From Adiantum capillus-veneris (lineage: Eukaryota > Streptophyta > Polypodiopsida > Polypodiales > Pteridaceae), in the NCBI GenBank assembly GCA_014529385.2, contig CM043942.1, forward strand, positions 25,920,469 to 25,984,468: a stretch of 64,000 nt of DNA, read 5' to 3'. This document shows, one piece after another, positions 22,483 to 32,839 of the stretch. The notes below the pieces were generated by a model. That model was not told the DNA's origin and did no database searches. It worked only from the letters and a program-made list of their open reading frames with translations. Each line of letters begins with the position of its first letter. Position 1 is the first letter of the stretch. A program made the position numbers and the translations under genes.

Positions 22483-24169
22483 TGTCATAAAATCTAATAT
22501 CTAACCAACCCAAATGATTTTCTCATATTAAATTGATCACTTAATGTGGGAGAATAAACGGGAACAAGTGTTAAGATATAGATGTGTGCTTATAGATCTA
22601 TCTCAACACGGGGCCAATAGTAAAGGGGCCCAAATGGGAGATGGTCTATCAAGGGCAAGGCTAACCAATGGAGCATAAGACCTTAGGGTTAGCTTCATTG
22701 AAGACCTCCAATAATGTGTGTAAAAGTTCTTTGACCTTAGGTAAGCTAGGGCTGAGCTTGAGGTAGGAACCCGGACCAAGCTCGAGGTGCTTGACCTGCT
22801 TGAGGTGCTTGTCGTGTTTGAGGTGTTTGTCCTGCTTGAGGTGCTTGATTAAGGTGCTTGAGGTGCTTGACTTACTCCATGCTTGAGGTGCTTGACTTGC
22901 CGCTTGATTAAGGTGCTTGAGGTGCTTGACTTACTCCATGCTTGAGGTGCTTGACTTGCCGCTTGATTAAGGTGCTTGAGGTGCCTTGACATGCTTGCCT
23001 GAGATGCTTGTGGGAATACCCCCTACTCCAAGTGCTTTGTCATGCTTGATGACTAAGGTGCTTGAGCTCCTAAAGTCAAAAGCATCCCTAAAAGAGGGGG
23101 GGCGAGCCCTTTTCCTAGGGATTAGAGAGAGAACACACACTCACACTCACAAGGGAAGCCCCAGCTTGAAGAGGCAGCAAGGACACATGTCAGGTCCCTA
23201 CCCATGTTACCTTCATGTGTTGCTTGAAGCCTATTGGCTAGGCTTCAAAGGGGTCCAATGATAAATTACTTGAATTATCTAATTGTTTTTGCACTTATCA
23301 AGTCCTCTCTCTCAAAGGGGAAAGGGGGACACTTGTCCCAAGGCTATCCCTGTTGCTTGTAATGGCTTCTACTTGTGATTGGCTAGGCCTGGAGGGGTCC
23401 AATGAGCTTCAAGTATGAGCTACAAGGGGGGGTAGACCCAAGCAAGCTAGGGGGGTGCTTAGGGGGTATACTCACCCACACACACTCACAAGCACTCTCA
23501 TTGTGTGCTATGCAAAGTGGAAGAGCTCCCTCTCCAAGCAAGTAAAGGTTGAGAGCCTACACCAACACTCTTGGCTATGGAGTGAAAATCCAACCAAGAG
23601 CCATGCTTCAATGCTTAAGCTTGCCATCTCCTTCTTCTTCATTACTATTCTATTATGTATGCTAGCAACAAGAGTATGATAAGTGAGGAACTAATTCTTT
23701 CTCCTACGAAATGTTTCTTCTTTCTCTTCCCTACCCTCATTCCCTGCTAGCTCTCTCCACCTTCGAAGGTGTTTGAGGTCTTGGGACTGAGGCTTGGTAT
23801 AGTTAAAGCTTTCTTCAAGTTTAGGTTATGCTATGATGGTGATGCATGAAGCTTTCCATCTTCATTGCTTCACCTAGGTCACAAGGAACACAAAGAATGT
23901 ATTGTAACAAGTCTCTCTTTATGGGAGAAATCATAATACAAATGCCTATTGGAGGGGGGACCGGCTCTACATAGATCCGGTCCTCAACTGTTGTCATGTT
24001 CTCTAAATTCTCTCTCTTGCAAAAGTATTGTCTATGCCAAGTTAACTAATTGCTATAATTATGTTGCTATCTTCAATTATGTCTACCCGCTATGCTCACA
24101 AAATCATTTCTTGAAAGTACTCTCATTAAACTCCGCTACTCTCAAATTGAATAGGCAAATTCCATTACA
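22483..24169 (+). repeat. 3' LTR of G3, minisatellite expanded
   Basis: At 1687 bp it is 59 bp longer than the 5' LTR. The extra length is one more minisatellite unit (GGTGCTTGACTTACTCCATG with its neighbours) at about 22860-22975. Elsewhere the two LTRs are nearly identical. Confidence 0.95.
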
Positions 24170-24174
24170 AAACC

Positions 24175-26083
24175 TGAGAATGTACTTGAGAGACCCTTGA
24201 GAACAAGAGTGGAGGATTATTATGGACATGAACGAGTGCCGAGAACAGAACTCTTTGGGTTGACGGAGACCAAGGCTTCCATGAACACACATAAGGGCAG
24301 CGCTGTTCCTGAATTCACTTACACCACTGGAATCCCTCCGACTATCACAAGAGATCGAATTGATGAACGTAGGGCAGATAGGATACCACAGTTAGTACCA
24401 AGGGGAGATTACAAACCAAGAGAAGCCATCCGAGGGGGACCAGGAGTTGTTGGAATGGTTACAGAGGCCAGGCGTATGTGACCATCTCAAGTGGCAAAAT
24501 GCTTACCCAAAAAGTATCATGGATCTGGCGATCCGTATGCCCGTGTTTCAACCTTCAAACAAGTATTGAGATCGGAACATGTGACTGATTTCCACACTCA
24601 GTATGAAGGATTTGGGTTGACATTGGAGGGTAATACCCTGACTTGGTTTCAACCATTGAACAGCTTAGAATTACCAAGTATTCAGCAACTTCTCCGAGAA
24701 TTCGCTGAGGAATTCTCAAAAAGAGGGATCAAGCATAACACTGTCTCCCAGATTTATGCATTTAGGCAAAAGGAAAAGGAAAAAGTGAAAGAAGCATCGC
24801 TTCGTTTCAGGCAGTACATTGAAAGATGCCCTGCTCGAGAACTACCTCAGGATGAAAGACTATCAGTCCTCTTCATAGAGGGACTGCAAAATGACACGCT
24901 CAAGAAGGACTTTCACCTGAAAGCCTATGTCACCTTTGAGCAAGTCACAAAAGAGGCATTGTATCTTGTAGATAACTGCAAAGCATATGGGGAGGTGACT
25001 GAAGACACAGATCAGGGGACTAGTAGCACCTCTTCAACTAAGACTGAGTCCACGACACAATCGGGAGGGAAAAACCCAACTGTATCGGACGTTGATCGAG
25101 TGATCGAGGAAGTGATCAGGAAGATGAACCAAGGAAACAGAACAAACCCAAACACACGACAACCGCCCGCCCAAAAATGCGATACTTGTGGGGGTGACCA
25201 TCCAACCCACTGGTGCAACCTTCAACAAAGGCCAGGAGCTAACGCACAGCGGATATTGAAATGGTGTGCTACAGAACAAAAATGGACAAACCATGAAACT
25301 CATGAATGTTTCTACAATCGGAACAATGTTAGAGAGAGACAGTACGGACCACTTGGAGGACAACAACTTCCACCCCCTCTAAGGTACCAAGTGGGGCCAA
25401 ATAACGCAATCTTGGGTCAAGAAAAAGTTCAACCGGTGTTGGGACATCAACCTCCTTTACCCCAGGAAAATAGGGCTATGGTAAGGATTTCTCAACCTAT
25501 AGAACCACCAACTGATCAGAGTATGATCCAGGTAATCTCACACCTAGAAGATTCAGACAGTACTTATGAAAGGGAAAGTGATAGGAATGCATATGCTCCA
25601 GAGGGATATAATCCATGGATAATTCTAGAAGAAATGCCTGAGCCCTCATACATAGCACAACCAACCATACCTGGTCGATGAAAATATGCTAATGTTTATG
25701 GAAAATCAAGGCTACAAACCTAAAGGATACCCTCCTAGAACAGGACAACCAATGGGAGCTCCTCAAGCTTCTCCACCACTTGTAGGACCATTCTATGAAT
25801 GCGGTGGGGATCACTGGGCTAGAGTGTGTCCAAACAAAGGAGAGCGGGTGAATTTTTTGGATTCTGCAACGGATGCACGACGGACCATCTTATTCCACAC
25901 TGCCCAAAGAACCCCGAGAACAAAGGAAAAGCAACCATGAACAAAATAGGGATTGTGCCAAGCTCGAGTGGATCAAAAACAAAACGGAACATTCCAATAA
26001 AAGCGGTCACTAGAGCTCAAGCACATGAGGTAGCAAAGAGTGTTCCGGCCAGCCAAACAGAGATAGACAACTTGTCCGTCTGA
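24175..26083 (+). pseudogene. G2 gag, capsid and zinc-knuckle region
   Basis: This is the continuation of the gag split at 15325. Frame 2 runs through TGA 24479-24481 into the capsid domain (LTWFQPLNSLELPSIQQLL ... LRFRQYIERCPARELPQDERL) and reaches TGA 25679-25681. A stretch in frame 3 (about 25686-25850) then carries more gag, and frame 2 resumes to TGA 26081-26083, so two compensating frameshifts flank 25682-25850. Knuckle-like motifs are CDTCGGDHPTHWC (25178-25216), ECGGDHWARVC (about 25797-25829, first Cys lost) and CNGCTTDHLIPHC (25864-25903). All have the spacing CX2CX3HX4C, one residue shorter than usual; I recall this variant from Athila-type gag. A Cys/His cluster at 25265-25309 may be a further degenerate motif. 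Confidence 0.8.
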
Positions 26084-27046
26084 ACCCCTAGAAAATCCTG
26101 GAAGGCGAAACAAAACAAAATGAAAGCCAAAAGAGAACAGGAAAAAACGGCATTGGAAACCAAATTGTGGAAAACAGAGGAACAACTTCAAAGGGAAAGA
26201 GGCCTTAATGGTAACAACGAGACAAAGAAACTGTCAGAATTGCCATCCGGGGGGTTAGTCCTAGTAGACAAGGTGGTTGAACCCTTGGACGCAATCCTGA
26301 AAGCTTACAAAGCAAGGCTAAAGCCTAACCAGACCCAAGAGGATCGGTGGTTAATATACCCTCATCCAAGGTATGAGAAAGAGAGGCTCAAGATGTGCAA
26401 GGAGCTCATTCAAGCCACTCAAGCGCTTATGGAACCATCAATTCCTACGACTCCGAAAACCGAGGTACTCATACGAGAAAAGATTCGGGAGTTAGATGAG
26501 AGGGGAATTGGAGTGAATAACCTACCCAATCCGGTCAACGAAACACCTTTGGACACGAGGGTAGTAGCCAATACAATAGATGGAACGCATTCTCAGGCAC
26601 CACTACCAATTCTGGAGGTAGAAGAATAATGGCCTCAAGAGCTATGTGAACAGATTAGGAATAGGAAGGACGGGAGTGCCACACTTATGTCACGTCCTAT
26701 CCCGAAAATCCACCTGGAGCATGAACTCTACCCAAATGATATCCAATCATTGTATGGAGATGCAGACACATCGATATCGGAAGACAACAAACCGCAGTCG
26801 TTGAAGACTTTACCTTCATTTATTGGTAACCCTGAAACTCGATCAGAGGTAAGGAAAGTTCCATCTCAATGGAAAGTCAGTCCTAAGATGATAGACACTA
26901 AAACTCTTCATGAGATGATGTCATCACCTATCCGTTGTACACTGACTTTGTCAAAGTTGCTGAACATTAGACCGCATCTTTGGGAAGAGGTCGCAATAAA
27001 ATTGGAAAAAATAGGGCTTGTAATTCCTTCAACCGAGGTTTCTTGA
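26084..27046 (+). pseudogene. G2 gag-protease linker region
   Basis: Frame 2 is open except for TAA 26627-26629 and TGA 27044-27046. It encodes a charged, partly helical stretch (MKAKREQEKTALETKLWKTE at 26120), a segment with EDRWLIYPHPRYEKERLKMC, and a region with IPKIHLEHELYPNDIQSLYG and LSKLLNIRPHLWEEV. I recognise no domain. Its position between gag and protease in the same frame makes it part of the G2 polyprotein; a capsid-tail or spacer role would be a guess. Confidence 0.55.
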
Positions 27047-27091
27047 AACACGTTAAAAATAGAACCCTAGAAGTAGACTAAACATGAGCCA

Positions 27092-27646
27092 ATGCCAGTC
27101 AACAAGGTAGGGGATTATTGTGAAGGTGAAGAAGGAAATACTACCCTACTTGTAGAGTACAAGGATGTAAAATCGATCGCGATATTGGATAGTGGAGCCG
27201 GAATTGCCATATCCACCAAAGCAATGTGGAAAAATTGGGAAAAACCTGCTCTAAGGAAGACGAGAATGAAACTTCAACTAGCAGATGGGTACCTGGAGAG
27301 ACCTATTGGCATCTTGGAGCAGATTGTAGTAACCTCTTGTGGAATTGCATACAAACACACCTTTGCTATCATGAATTTCGAGGAGAGCAGCAATTTCGAC
27401 ATCATTCTGGGCAGACCATTCATGCGTCAGCTCAAAATGGTCCAAGATCGGGGTTACGACTATATCTATCTAAGGAACAAGGATGTCACTAGAAAAATTA
27501 GTGTCACCGATCATAGCTATAAAGATGTAGACAGAGCCCTGGAGAAGACCTGCATTCCACAACTGACTAGGAAGGAGGAATATCGGCCTGGCTCCAGAAC
27601 AAAGCTTACCAATGGACAAGAGAAGCTTCTGATTCTGGAAGTCTAA
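27092..27646 (+). pseudogene. G2 retropepsin (first protease)
   Basis: An aspartic protease domain of the retroviral type in frame 2: the active-site motif ILDSGAGIAIST (Asp codon 27188-27190), then LADGYLERPIGILEQI, the FDIILGRPFMRQ motif, and a short tail. In such elements it works as a dimer to cut Gag-Pol. The ATG at 27092 may be internal. The frame ends at TAA 27644-27646, and pol continues in frame 1 soon after, so a frame change is needed between them. The catalytic motif itself is intact. Confidence 0.85.
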
Positions 27647-27649
27647 AAA

Positions 27650-30600
27650 AGGAAGACTGCATTCTTGATAGGACTACACAAGATGAAGCATCCATACTAG
27701 AGCCTTTTCCAGAAGAGATGTTCGAACCGTTTGGATGGCAACAAATACTAGCTACGCTTGATGTTTGTGTCAACGAAGTGACCCTCACCAAATTTTGTGA
27801 TGAGGAAGGGTACGATATCATTCCATTCCAGATGATGAATGTTCACCTAACTCCAAAGACTGAGGAAGACGTACCTGACAAGGAAGGGATGGCCGAGTGC
27901 CGACACATAGTGGACGAAAGCTCTGTAAGGGACCTTGTCCAAACGAATGATGGAGAAGAGTTTCAAGACTCGACTGATAGGGTGCTAGAGGATAACACGG
28001 ACGATGAGTTGTCCAGTAGCTCGGGCCAGAGAATCAAACGGAAGGATCGCCGAGTGATCTACTATGATTTCCCAAACCAAAACCCTCGAAGACAACGCAG
28101 GTATCGAGATAAACGCAGAAACAACCACAATAAGCACCACGAGGACTCACTACCTATGTTAACTGACAAAACGCAGTACTTGAGATTAGTCGAAGCGACT
28201 GACTGCCTCAAGGACAGGATATCAAGGTGATACATGAAACATGACTCAACCAAAACATCATCAAAACATAAACCAAAAATATCGAAAAATATCGAAAAAC
28301 CATCTAAGTTGTCCAAAATGGAACGCAAAGTCAAATACAATGATTTAAAACGGGCATTGAAAGAAGTTTGGACAACCGAAATGGAAACTGACAAGGAATC
28401 ACATGATGATAAATTCAATGCACCATCCCACTATAAGAAGTATACCATTCAAGATAGGAAGATAGTGGTGCAAAATCCCAAACGAGATCCCAAAGAACCA
28501 GGAACTTCATATGATGGGCCTGAAAACACGAAATGCATCGACTTAGCAGAACCCGGAGAGGAGGCTCAACCGGCCTATATCGCCACGGACCTTACTGAAG
28601 AGGAAGAACAACTTCTAGTCGATACGCTCAGGTAATATAAAGATGTTTTCGCATGGTCTTACAAAGATCTTAAGGGGATAGATCTTGAGATATGTCAGCA
28701 CACGATTTCCCTTAAGAGCGATGCCAGACCATGCAGACAACGTCCTTACACGTACAATGAAACTTTTGCACAGAAAATCAAGGAGGAAATAGACAAATTA
28801 AAGGACGTCGAGTTTATCTACAAAATTGAGCACACAGAGTGGGTGTCCCTGATTGTGGTGGTACCCAAAAAGAATGGCAAATTGCGGGTCTGTGTAAATC
28901 TCAAGCAAGTAAATGCAGCCACCATAAGGGATAACTATCCACTACCAATAACTGATCATGTTATTGAGAGGGTAGAAGGGAAAGAGGCCTATAGTTTCTT
29001 GGATGGGTTCTCAGGGTACAACCAGTTGACGATTAGGACGGAAGATCAGCATAAGACAGCCTTTGCAACAGAGTGGGGTATATTTGCATATAGGGTAATG
29101 CCCTTCGGCTTGACCAATGCCCCGGCCACATTTCAAAGACTAATGACCCATGCATTCAAAGAATATCTCAGACAATTTCTGGAGATCTACATGAATGATC
29201 TTTGTGTTCATTCCCACCAATGAAGTGACCACATCACTCATCTGGGTAAAGTCTTTGAAAAATGCAAAACGTATCGTATTTGCTTAAACCCGGAAAAATG
29301 TGCTTTCATGGTGAGACAGGGTAGAATTCTAGCCCACATAGTGTCAAAAAACGGGATTTCAATTGACCAAGAAAAGGTGAAGACAATTGCTGCACTACCA
29401 AGACCAACAAAGATAAAAGAGGTGCAAGCATTTATGGGGCATTGCGGATATTACCGGGGATTCATATATATGTATGCTGTAATAGCCAAGCCATTGTAGG
29501 CCCTCATAACTAAGTTTGAATGGACAGAGGAATGTGAGCAGGCTTTCCACAAATTGAAGCAACATTTGATTTCAGCTCCAATTTTGCAAGCCCCTGACTG
29601 GAGCAAAATCTTCCATGTCCATGTGGATGCGTCAGCCTATGCCATTGGGTGCATAATAGCCCAGCCAGGGGAGAAGAAAATGGATTTTCCCATTTGCTAC
29701 TCCAGTCGACAACTAAACAACACAGAGCGAAATTATACCATTACGGAAAGAGAGGGCCTCGGAATGATCTATGCTGTCAAGAAATTTAGACACTACCTTC
29801 TAGCAAACAATTTTTTCTTCTTTGTGGATCACCAAGCACTGCTATATCTAGTGAACAAACCTTGCAACACTAGAAGAATTGTTTGATGGTTTATACTGTT
29901 GCTTGAGTTTGACTTCACGGTGGTTGTAAAAAAGGGGACCACACACCAGAGAGCAGATCATCTTTCACAACAATTTCATGGGGAAACACCTGCGGGTGTC
30001 GATGATGAACTTCTTGATTCATATCTATTCAACATAGAAATGGTGCTGCGATGGAGTGAAGAGGTCATGCCACTACTAACAATCGGCTCTTTGCAGATAG
30101 AAAGACAATCCTCAATGATACATAAAACACGGAATCTTATACTTTTAGCAGGACGGTTGTACACACACGGTAAGGACGGAATACTAAGACTATGTGTACA
30201 ACCCAAAGATATCACCTATCACCTCAAACAAGCTCATATACAAAACACGGGGTTTCACGCTGGTGAAATACAGACAATCCAACGGTTACAAAGACTGGGC
30301 GTCTACTGGCCAAACATGGAATACAGTGTCCATCAATATGTCAAATCCTACGATAAATGTATAATACAGCCACCAGTGGAACATGCCACAATGTTTCGAG
30401 TAGTGCAAGCACCGAAATGGAGTTCTCACATCATTGAGTACTTGAAAAACAAAACCTTTCCAGAGGAATGGGACAAATCAAGAAGGAAAACTGTTGAGGA
30501 AGAGGCGAAACACTATCTTCTCATTGCTAACCAACTGTATAGGCGGGGGAAAGACGAACAATTACGGCTATGTGCTACACAAGACGTCATCCTAGATCAC

Positions 30601-31445
30601 GCACACGCGGGACAACCTGGAGGATACTTCTCCGCTGATAAAATGGCAAAGCTAGTGCTAAACTCTAGTATATGGTGGCCGACCCTATTCATGGATGCAA
30701 CATCATACGTCAAACGATGTGACGAATGTCAACGCACGAAACCACCCCTACGGAGAGATGACATGCCACTGAGGCCGATGATGGGAGATCGCGCTTTTTC
30801 CAAATGGGGCATTGACTTCATTGGTCACATCAACCCTCCAGGATACAGGACACACGCACAATACATTATTGTAGCAATGGATTACATGACGAAGTGGGCG
30901 GAAGCCAAAGCAACCCAAAAAAATGATGCAAGGACTACAGCTCAGTTCCTTTTTAAAAACGTCTTTACACGGTATGGACTACCAATCGAAATAGTAAGTG
31001 ATAGAGGAACACAATTTGTGAACGACGTCATTGAGACTCTCCTTGACGAATTCATGGTGGTCCACCGAAAGTCAACACCCTAGCATCTGCAAGCCAACGG
31101 ACAGGCAGAGAGCACTAACAAAATCCTATGCACCGTGCTCACCAAAATAGTCAATGACTGAAGAAATGATTGGGATCAAAAATTACACACCGCTTTATAG
31201 GCTTACCTTGTAGCTTTTAAAACTTCCATTGGCACGACTCCATTTAACCTGGTCTTCGGAATTAATGCGATACTACCATTGGAATTCCTAGTAAAATCCC
31301 TCAGGGTGGCAACACAATTAGGATGGACGGGCCATGAGCTATCGGAGAGACTAGACACCCTAGAACAATTAGATGAAACTAGATTCAAAGCGATCGCTGG
31401 GATATATACTCAGAAAAAGCAAATGAAAGCTTTCATGATCGACAT
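27650..31445 (+). pseudogene. G2 pol: RT, RNase H, duplicated H2C2, integrase core
   Basis: Frame 1 is continuous apart from stops at 28228, 28633, 29221, 29497, 29884, 31081 and later ones near 31159 and 31198. RT runs from VVPKKNGKLRVCVNLKQVNA to FGLTNAPATFQRLM; its catalytic motif reads YMND (Asn codon 29194-29196), so the first Asp is lost. RNase H follows (HVDASAYAIG, EREGLG, FVDHQALLYL). Two integrase zinc-binding modules lie in tandem: HIQNTGFHAG ... YDKC (first Cys now Tyr, 30349-30351) and HAHAGQPGGY ... CDEC (His now Tyr). The DDE core has Asp 30814, Asp 31000 and Glu 31108 with 35 residues between the last two, but TAG 31081-31083 interrupts it. Stops are mostly explained by C-to-T or G-to-A changes. 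Confidence 0.9.
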
Positions 31446-31733
31446 GTGATTGGTAAGGAGTTCGAGAAAGGGGATTACGTTCTCATGTACACCCTCAAAC
31501 AACACTCAAAGAAACTCAAAAAGCGAGGAATGGAGCCTTTTGTGATCCATGATATATCGCAAAGTGGTGCCGTTAAACTTGCAACATTGGAAGGAGAGGA
31601 TATGCCTAATTGGACGAGTGGTTACAGGTTAAAGAAATATCTTCTCCCACTGACACCAGACAAACTTGCAACACTCCATGCAGCAGCTCAACGCAGATGT
31701 CGAGCACAGGACATTCAGGAACAAGCACAGTAG
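31446..31733 (+). pseudogene. G2 integrase C-terminal domain
   Basis: Frame 3 continues the integrase after a frameshift near 31440. FEKGDYVLMYTLKQHSKKL and the following PFVIHDISQSGAVKL ... SGYRLKKY form the GPY/F-like C-terminal module that helps bind DNA. It ends at TAG 31731-31733. No chromodomain follows, which separates G2 from the chromovirus G3. Confidence 0.8.
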
Positions 31734-31799
31734 GAGGCCAAACTCATAATATTGAAACGCAGGGAACAATCCAACTTTCAGAGGAAAGAACAACCGGCA

Positions 31800-32279
31800 A
31801 TGGCTAATCATCATGCTCCGATAGCATCCATACAAACGGCGACTACATGGTTAGAAGGAATGGATCTGCGTATTTAGTTGTGGCTTGCTGACGGCACCAC
31901 CGAACGAGCGTTAGCGGATACAGAAGCCAGAGCTAATGTGGTTAACTACTCCACTTTCAGAAAAATCACACAGGAACCTCTAATGACAAACACTATGGGG
32001 TTCAAGGTCGCCAACAGAGATACTATGGACAGTCTAAGCCACATAAATTTGCCAATCAACATTGATGGAACAGTGTATCCACATCAATTTCATGTGGTCG
32101 AAGATCATCATCTCAACAAAGCAGTTATTCTAGGCGTGCCATGGATGCTCACTTATCAAGCAACACCAAACTGGCAGGACAGTTACACATTACACATCAA
32201 TTATGAGGGCCAATCTTTACCCACACCATTCGTACAAATGGACTATGAATGGGAACCTCTACCTTCGCCACAGGCGTGA
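31800..32279 (+). pseudogene. G2 ORF3: second retropepsin-like domain after integrase
   Basis: An ATG at 31800 (MANHHAPIASIQTATTWLEG) opens a frame, interrupted by TAG 31875-31877, that encodes LADGTTERALADTEARANVV, then VANRDTMDSLSHINLPINID, then HLNKAVILGVPWM. The order (small residues, DTxA, Asn, then hydrophobic-ILG-x-PW) is that of a retropepsin. The active motif reads DTEA, not DTGA, a single G-to-A change, so this copy would be inactive. It is distinct from the normal protease at 27092. Retropepsins normally lie before RT, so a copy after integrase is unusual. The C terminus (QMDYEWEPLPSPQA) overlaps the next frame by about 31 bases. Confidence 0.7.
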
Positions 32280-32839
32280 CAGCTCAGCAATCATCCATCA
32301 CCAAGGTTACAAAAATATGGGTCAAGAAATCAATCATGGAAACTAACCCCAAGCAATTGTGGATACCTAAGCGCCAAATCAATACCCGTAAACCTACATT
32401 GCCTACAAAAAATTTAAACCATCACGAGTTGCCCACCGCCGTTGTCAAATGGCCTAAACTGATGGACCACTCTCTTCGACATCCAACCACACTAAAATGG
32501 GTATGGCAACCAAAACAACATCGCCTTCATGATGCCTCTTCTAGTGGATCCCCACCTCGGGAATTTCGATGGCAACCCAAAAAATGCCAACCACCGCCAC
32601 CATCGGCAACATCAAAACTGTTGCAGTGCACGTTCAAACACAGAGCACGCCTTCTACAATTACTATTTTTCGGGCCACGTAGCTTCCAAGGAACCTCGCC
32701 ACCAGCAACCACTGAACATATTGTTGAGCACCTATCTCTTGCACAACAATTTGTTTTCCCATGCATTTCCTCCATAAGCATCATAGAGCCACCCTATACG
32801 GCTATGCATAGACACGTGCTTTATTCCGATGCAGTCTGA
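32249..32839 (+). CDS. G2 hypothetical Trp/Pro/Lys-rich ORF (196 aa)
   Basis: This overlaps the end of ORF3 in another frame and could be its continuation after a frameshift. The peptide contains spaced W-x-P-K-like units (LWIPKRQ, VWQPKQH, RWQPKKC) and is otherwise basic and low in complexity. No domain is recognised. It may be real G2 coding sequence, given its sense orientation and position after ORF3, or chance. Confidence 0.35.
   Translation: MGTSTFATGVTAQQSSITKVTKIWVKKSIMETNPKQLWIPKRQINTRKPTLPTKNLNHHELPTAVVKWPKLMDHSLRHPTTLKWVWQPKQHRLHDASSSGSPPREFRWQPKKCQPPPPSATSKLLQCTFKHRARLLQLLFFGPRSFQGTSPPATTEHIVEHLSLAQQFVFPCISSISIIEPPYTAMHRHVLYSDAV

Larger units (their letters stand above)
15326..24169 (+). 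mobile_element. Chromodomain Ty3/gypsy element G3, nested in G2
   Basis: A complete 8.84-kb element with LTRs at 15326-16953 and 22483-24169, both TGTCATAAAATC...CCATTACA. The target duplication is AAACC (15321-15325 and 24170-24174), with an iMet primer site and the purine tract AGAGAGAGGTAA before the 3' LTR. One gag-pol frame is interrupted by a single TGA. LTR differences are few apart from a 59-bp length change, so it is younger than its host G2. Confidence 0.96.
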
